From: Azoarcus sp.
GTDB taxonomy: Bacteria; Pseudomonadota; Gammaproteobacteria; Burkholderiales; Rhodocyclaceae
NCBI GenBank assembly: GCA_020725025.1
Contig: DYFV01000014.1
Location: 17,097-81,096 of the forward strand
DNA length: 64,000 nt
Direction of reading: 5' to 3'
Part shown: positions 61,701 through 64,000 of the stretch, in pieces
Layout of the letters: every line of letters starts with the position of its first letter
Position numbering within the stretch: the first letter of the stretch is position 1
Notes under the pieces: generated by a model
Seen by the model: only the letters and a program-made list of their open reading frames with translations
Databases searched by the model: none
Told to the model about the DNA's origin: nothing
Translations under genes and position numbers: made by a program

Positions 61701-61826
61701 GCGGCGTCCGGCGACGCAGGCGATCGACGGGCACGCTGGCGCAGGGCCAGTCGGTCGCTCCCCGCGCAAGGCGGCTTTCGGCTAGCATCGGGAGATCCCG
61801 AGTGCCCTCGGGCCGGAGAGAAACGA

Positions 61827-62309
61827 ATGCGAGTGCGACGACCGCTAGTGATCGGCTGCTGCCTGGCGGCCGCGATTTCCACCCTCGGATCGGCCGTCGC
61901 GGCGCCGACGCTCGGCGAGCTTTCGGCGGCCGCAGTGGCGCGGGAGGTGGGGCGGGACGGTCCCGCCATCGTGGTGCTGTGGTCGCCCGACTGCCTCGCG
62001 TGCCGGAAATCCCTGGCCGAGATCGAGCGCTTCGGTACTAAGGTCGCGGGCGAAGGGCCCGCCGTCAGGACCGTTGTTCCCCAGGACGAGCACGACGAGG
62101 CGCGGGAACTCCTCTCCAAGCGCGGGCTTACCATCCCGGTGGCGCCGGACGCCGACCGCCTGGATGCGGCGAGCCGGCGCATCCTGCTCGACCAGCCGAT
62201 CGCGTACGCGGTCGACCGGAAGGGCGAGATCGTCGGCGCCCGGGCGGGCCTGCTCGGCGCCTGGGTGCTCGACGAGTTGGCGGCCAAGGCGGTCCGTCCG
62301 GCCGAGTGA
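61827..62309 (+). CDS. Exported thioredoxin-like protein with CxxC
   Basis: 160 residues with a signal peptide ('GCCLAAAISTLGSAVAA'). A thioredoxin-like core contains 'AIVVLWSPDCLACRKSLAEI', where CLAC is the redox pair, and a later 'QPIAYAVDRKGEIVGARAG', equivalent to the cis-Pro side of the fold. It probably works in periplasmic thiol chemistry, such as cytochrome c maturation or disulfide reduction (inference). No neighbour clarifies its partner. Confidence 0.78.
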   Translation: MRVRRPLVIGCCLAAAISTLGSAVAAPTLGELSAAAVAREVGRDGPAIVVLWSPDCLACRKSLAEIERFGTKVAGEGPAVRTVVPQDEHDEARELLSKRGLTIPVAPDADRLDAASRRILLDQPIAYAVDRKGEIVGARAGLLGAWVLDELAAKAVRPAE

Positions 62310-62328
62310 GCGGCCGGGCACGACCGGG

Positions 62329-62688
62329 TCAGAGCTCCCTTTCGGGAAGGCGCGCAATGAGGGCGTCCCACGCGATGGCGACGCCATCGAGCACGCCGAT
62401 GGGCGTCTCGCCTTCCAGCCCGGCCACGTCCAGGCGGCCACAGCGTCCGTTTTTCCAGCGTGTAGATGGTGACGGTGCGGTCGGACGGATGCACGAGCCA
62501 GTACTCGCGCACGCCCGCGCGCTCGCGTAGACGGCGCCGCTTGGCGCCGTGGTCATGGACCGCGGTGGCCGGGGAGAGCACCTCGGCGACTCAGTCCGGT
62601 GCGCCGCGCACCCCGCGGCAGTCGAGTCGGGCCGGGTCAGATACTCACCGCAGGCGTGGTGCCGGCGGTCGCGAAGCGGCGGTCCCAT
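62329..62688 (-). pseudogene. Decayed Uma2-family (DUF820) gene
   Basis: Reading across frames recovers pieces of a Uma2 protein: N-terminus 'MGPPLRDRRHHACGEYLTRP', then 'VAEVLSPATAVHDHGAKRRR', 'GVREYWLVHPSDRTVTIYTL', and C-terminus 'GLEGETPIGVLDGVAIAWDA'. The middle of the domain is missing, a stop replaces the expected Trp before 'VAEVLSP' (PD-stop-VAEV), and a frameshift near 62445 separates the last piece. Intact Uma2 proteins are PD-(D/E)XK-like and often multi-copy in genomes. This copy is non-functional. Confidence 0.8.
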
Positions 62689-62928
62689 CGCGTGTCCTCC
62701 GTATGCGGAGCGCATGCTCCGCGGCCGTCCCCGGGAGATTCGCTTGCGCCCCGATTGTCGTCCGGGCCTCCGTTAGAGGCAGCGGAACATCCGCCAATGC
62801 GGGCTCGCGGCCGATCGCGGGCGCGTCGCGGCGCGCGGTCCGGGATCGATCCGCGGGTTCTGGGTCGAACGGAAAGCGGCTACAGTCGCTCCCATCGCAA
62901 GAGCAAGCTCGGGCCTCGAGGTCTCTCC

Positions 62929-63342
62929 ATGGCACATCAGCAGATCTTTCACGTTCGAACCCGGGGTCGCGGCACGACCGACATCACCGGCCAGGTGGCG
63001 GATGTCGTTCGTCGCAGCGAGGTCGCGACCGGGATCGCCCACGTCTTCGTGCGCCACACCAGCTGCGCCATCCTGATCACCGAGAACGCCGATCCCGACG
63101 TGCGGCGTGACCTCGAGACCCTGGCGCAGCGCTGGGCGCCCGACGGGGATGCGGCCTACCTGCACGACATGGAAGGCGACGACGACATGGCCGCGCACGC
63201 GCGCAGCGTGCTCACCGGCACCTCGGTGACGGTGCCCGTGGGCGGCGGCAAGTTGCTGCTCGGCACCTGGCAGGGCATCTACCTGTGGGAGCACCGCACC
63301 CAGGGGTACGCGCGCGACGTCGTCGTCACGGTCATCGGGTGA
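62929..63342 (+). CDS. YjbQ-family protein (secondary thiamine-phosphate synthase enzyme)
   Basis: 137 residues, the whole family length. The conserved 'VFVRHTSCAILITENADPDV' and 'GGGKLLLGTWQGIYLWEHR' are the active-site signatures. YjbQ has weak thiamine-phosphate synthase activity in vitro; its main role is unsettled. It is transcribed toward the YbjQ gene. Upstream in-frame sequence overlaps the decayed Uma2 gene and was not used. Confidence 0.92.
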   Translation: MAHQQIFHVRTRGRGTTDITGQVADVVRRSEVATGIAHVFVRHTSCAILITENADPDVRRDLETLAQRWAPDGDAAYLHDMEGDDDMAAHARSVLTGTSVTVPVGGGKLLLGTWQGIYLWEHRTQGYARDVVVTVIG

Positions 63343-63365
63343 CGGCGATGGCCCAGGTGCTGCGG

Positions 63366-63686
63366 TCAGGCGAGGGTCACGGCGGTGCCGCTCACCGAGA
63401 CCATCAGCATCCCGTTCTTCTCGCCGAGCACCTCGTAGTCGATGTCGATCCCGATGACCGCGTTGGCGCCGAGCCGGCCCGCCGCCTCGGCCAGATCCTC
63501 GAAGGCCGTCTCGCGTGCCGAGCGCAGCGTCTTCTCGTAGGCGCCGGCCCGGCCGCCCACGATGTCCCGGACCGCGGCGAACATGTCCTTGAAGACGTTG
63601 GCGCCGATGATGGCCTCGCCGGTGACGACGCCGTGATAGCTGCGGATGGTCCTGCCTTCGATGCTCGGGGTGGTCGTCATCAACAT
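63366..63686 (-). CDS. ybjQ: YbjQ-family (UPF0145) protein
   Basis: 106 residues. Family signatures are '[20 protein letters not shown]', '[20 protein letters not shown]' and '[20 protein letters not shown]'. YbjQ forms small pentameric assemblies of unknown function; 'heavy-metal-binding' in some databases is not well founded. An ATG two codons later is an alternative start. It is convergent with the YjbQ gene. Confidence 0.93.
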   Translation of the reverse strand: MLMTTTPSIEGRTIRSYHGVVTGEAIIGANVFKDMFAAVRDIVGGRAGAYEKTLRSARETAFEDLAEAAGRLGANAVIGIDIDYEVLGEKNGMLMVSVSGTAVTLA

Positions 63687-63808
63687 GGGGTCGGCTCCTT
63701 GGTCGCGCGAATGGATGGTGGGCTGCAGTCTATCGCAGTCGCATATGGACCCGGGCGACGGGGGAGGAGTTCGTGCCTCATGGCGACCGAGGCGAGGGGA
63801 GGCGTCCG

Positions 63809-63982
63809 GTGAACCCCGAGCTGCTGGAACTGCTGGTCACCCGCACCATGCCCTACGGCAAGTACAAGGGGCGCTGCATCGCCGACCTGCCGGGGCACTA
63901 CCTCGCCTGGTTCGCACGCGAGGGCTTTCCGCCGGGCGAGCTCGGGCGAAGTTGTGTGCGTCAAGTTGTGCAAAAGGGTTGA
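63809..63982 (+). CDS. DUF3820-like protein, probably C-terminally shortened
   Basis: 57 residues from a GTG preceded by GAGGGGAGG. The DUF3820 core is clear: '[20 protein letters not shown]', '[17 protein letters not shown]'. Family members normally continue for about 20 more residues with an acidic helix. Here the sequence changes to '[10 protein letters not shown]' and stops at 63982. The DNA also becomes less GC-rich from about 63950. Either the end is divergent, or a frameshift or recombination has replaced it; the window ends too soon to tell. Confidence 0.65.
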   Translation: MNPELLELLVTRTMPYGKYKGRCIADLPGHYLAWFAREGFPPGELGRSCVRQVVQKG

Positions 63983-64000
63983 TCAGGTATTCGGTTGATT

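Overview
This window is GC-rich DNA from what looks like a denitrifying, aromatic-degrading, sulfur-active proteobacterium, most likely a betaproteobacterium related to Rhodocyclales/Zoogloeaceae. The taxonomy is inference from gene content: cytochrome cd1 nitrite reductase, 3-hydroxybenzoate/gentisate catabolism, a thiosulfate dehydrogenase-like cytochrome with a tetrathionate-type sensor pair, six LysR regulators and three GGDEF/EAL proteins. No phage, IS element, CRISPR array or rRNA is visible. There is one tRNA (Arg-ACG). The window cuts a PAS sensor at the left edge and ends just beyond a shortened DUF3820-like gene at the right edge.

Layout. 1-9.4 kb holds a PAS sensor (partial), an acyl-CoA ligase, an NhaR-type LysR gene, a CorC/HlyC-type membrane protein, a methyltransferase, and an MFS exporter divergent from a LysR gene. 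9.4-13.1 kb holds a TsdA-like dihaem cytochrome convergent with a TtrS/TtrR-like two-component operon. 13.3-23.6 kb holds a YihY/BrkB membrane protein and a c-di-GMP cluster of three intact GGDEF+EAL proteins, one translationally coupled to a periplasmic binding protein. 23.6-31.4 kb is a complete 3-hydroxybenzoate-to-gentisate operon (dioxygenase, fumarylpyruvate hydrolase, 6-hydroxylase, isomerase, TRAP transporter) with a divergent LysR gene and two perfect palindromes between them. 31.5-35.6 kb carries tRNA-Arg, a second NhaR-like gene, an SbtA/SbtB bicarbonate-uptake module with an unknown coupled gene, and small proteins. 35.6-38.1 kb has two divergent L,D-transpeptidases.

38.1-44.9 kb is the most interesting part. 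It encodes an exported low-complexity repeat protein, a small exported protein, an exported C39-type peptidase, a second exported protein sharing a C-terminal motif with the first two, a convergent outer-membrane beta-barrel with an N-terminal coiled coil, and a sigma-54 enhancer-binding protein. The parts list resembles the Fap functional-amyloid secretion system, but the fibre-like protein is of a different kind, the barrel gene is inverted, and a near-consensus sigma-54 promoter lies about 200 bp downstream of a perfect 24-bp palindrome.

45.3-48.8 kb is a nirS-napC-cytochrome operon with an FNR/DNR-like box. 48.8-64 kb is mixed: a lytic transglycosylase, an MlaC-like gene with its own sigma-54-type promoter, a lipoprotein cytochrome, a lipoyl-like protein beside fpr and a FinR-like regulator, SRAP, SurE, a lipid kinase, Prc, a HypT-like regulator, glutamate dehydrogenase behind 39-bp direct repeats, a decayed Uma2 pseudogene, YjbQ and YbjQ.
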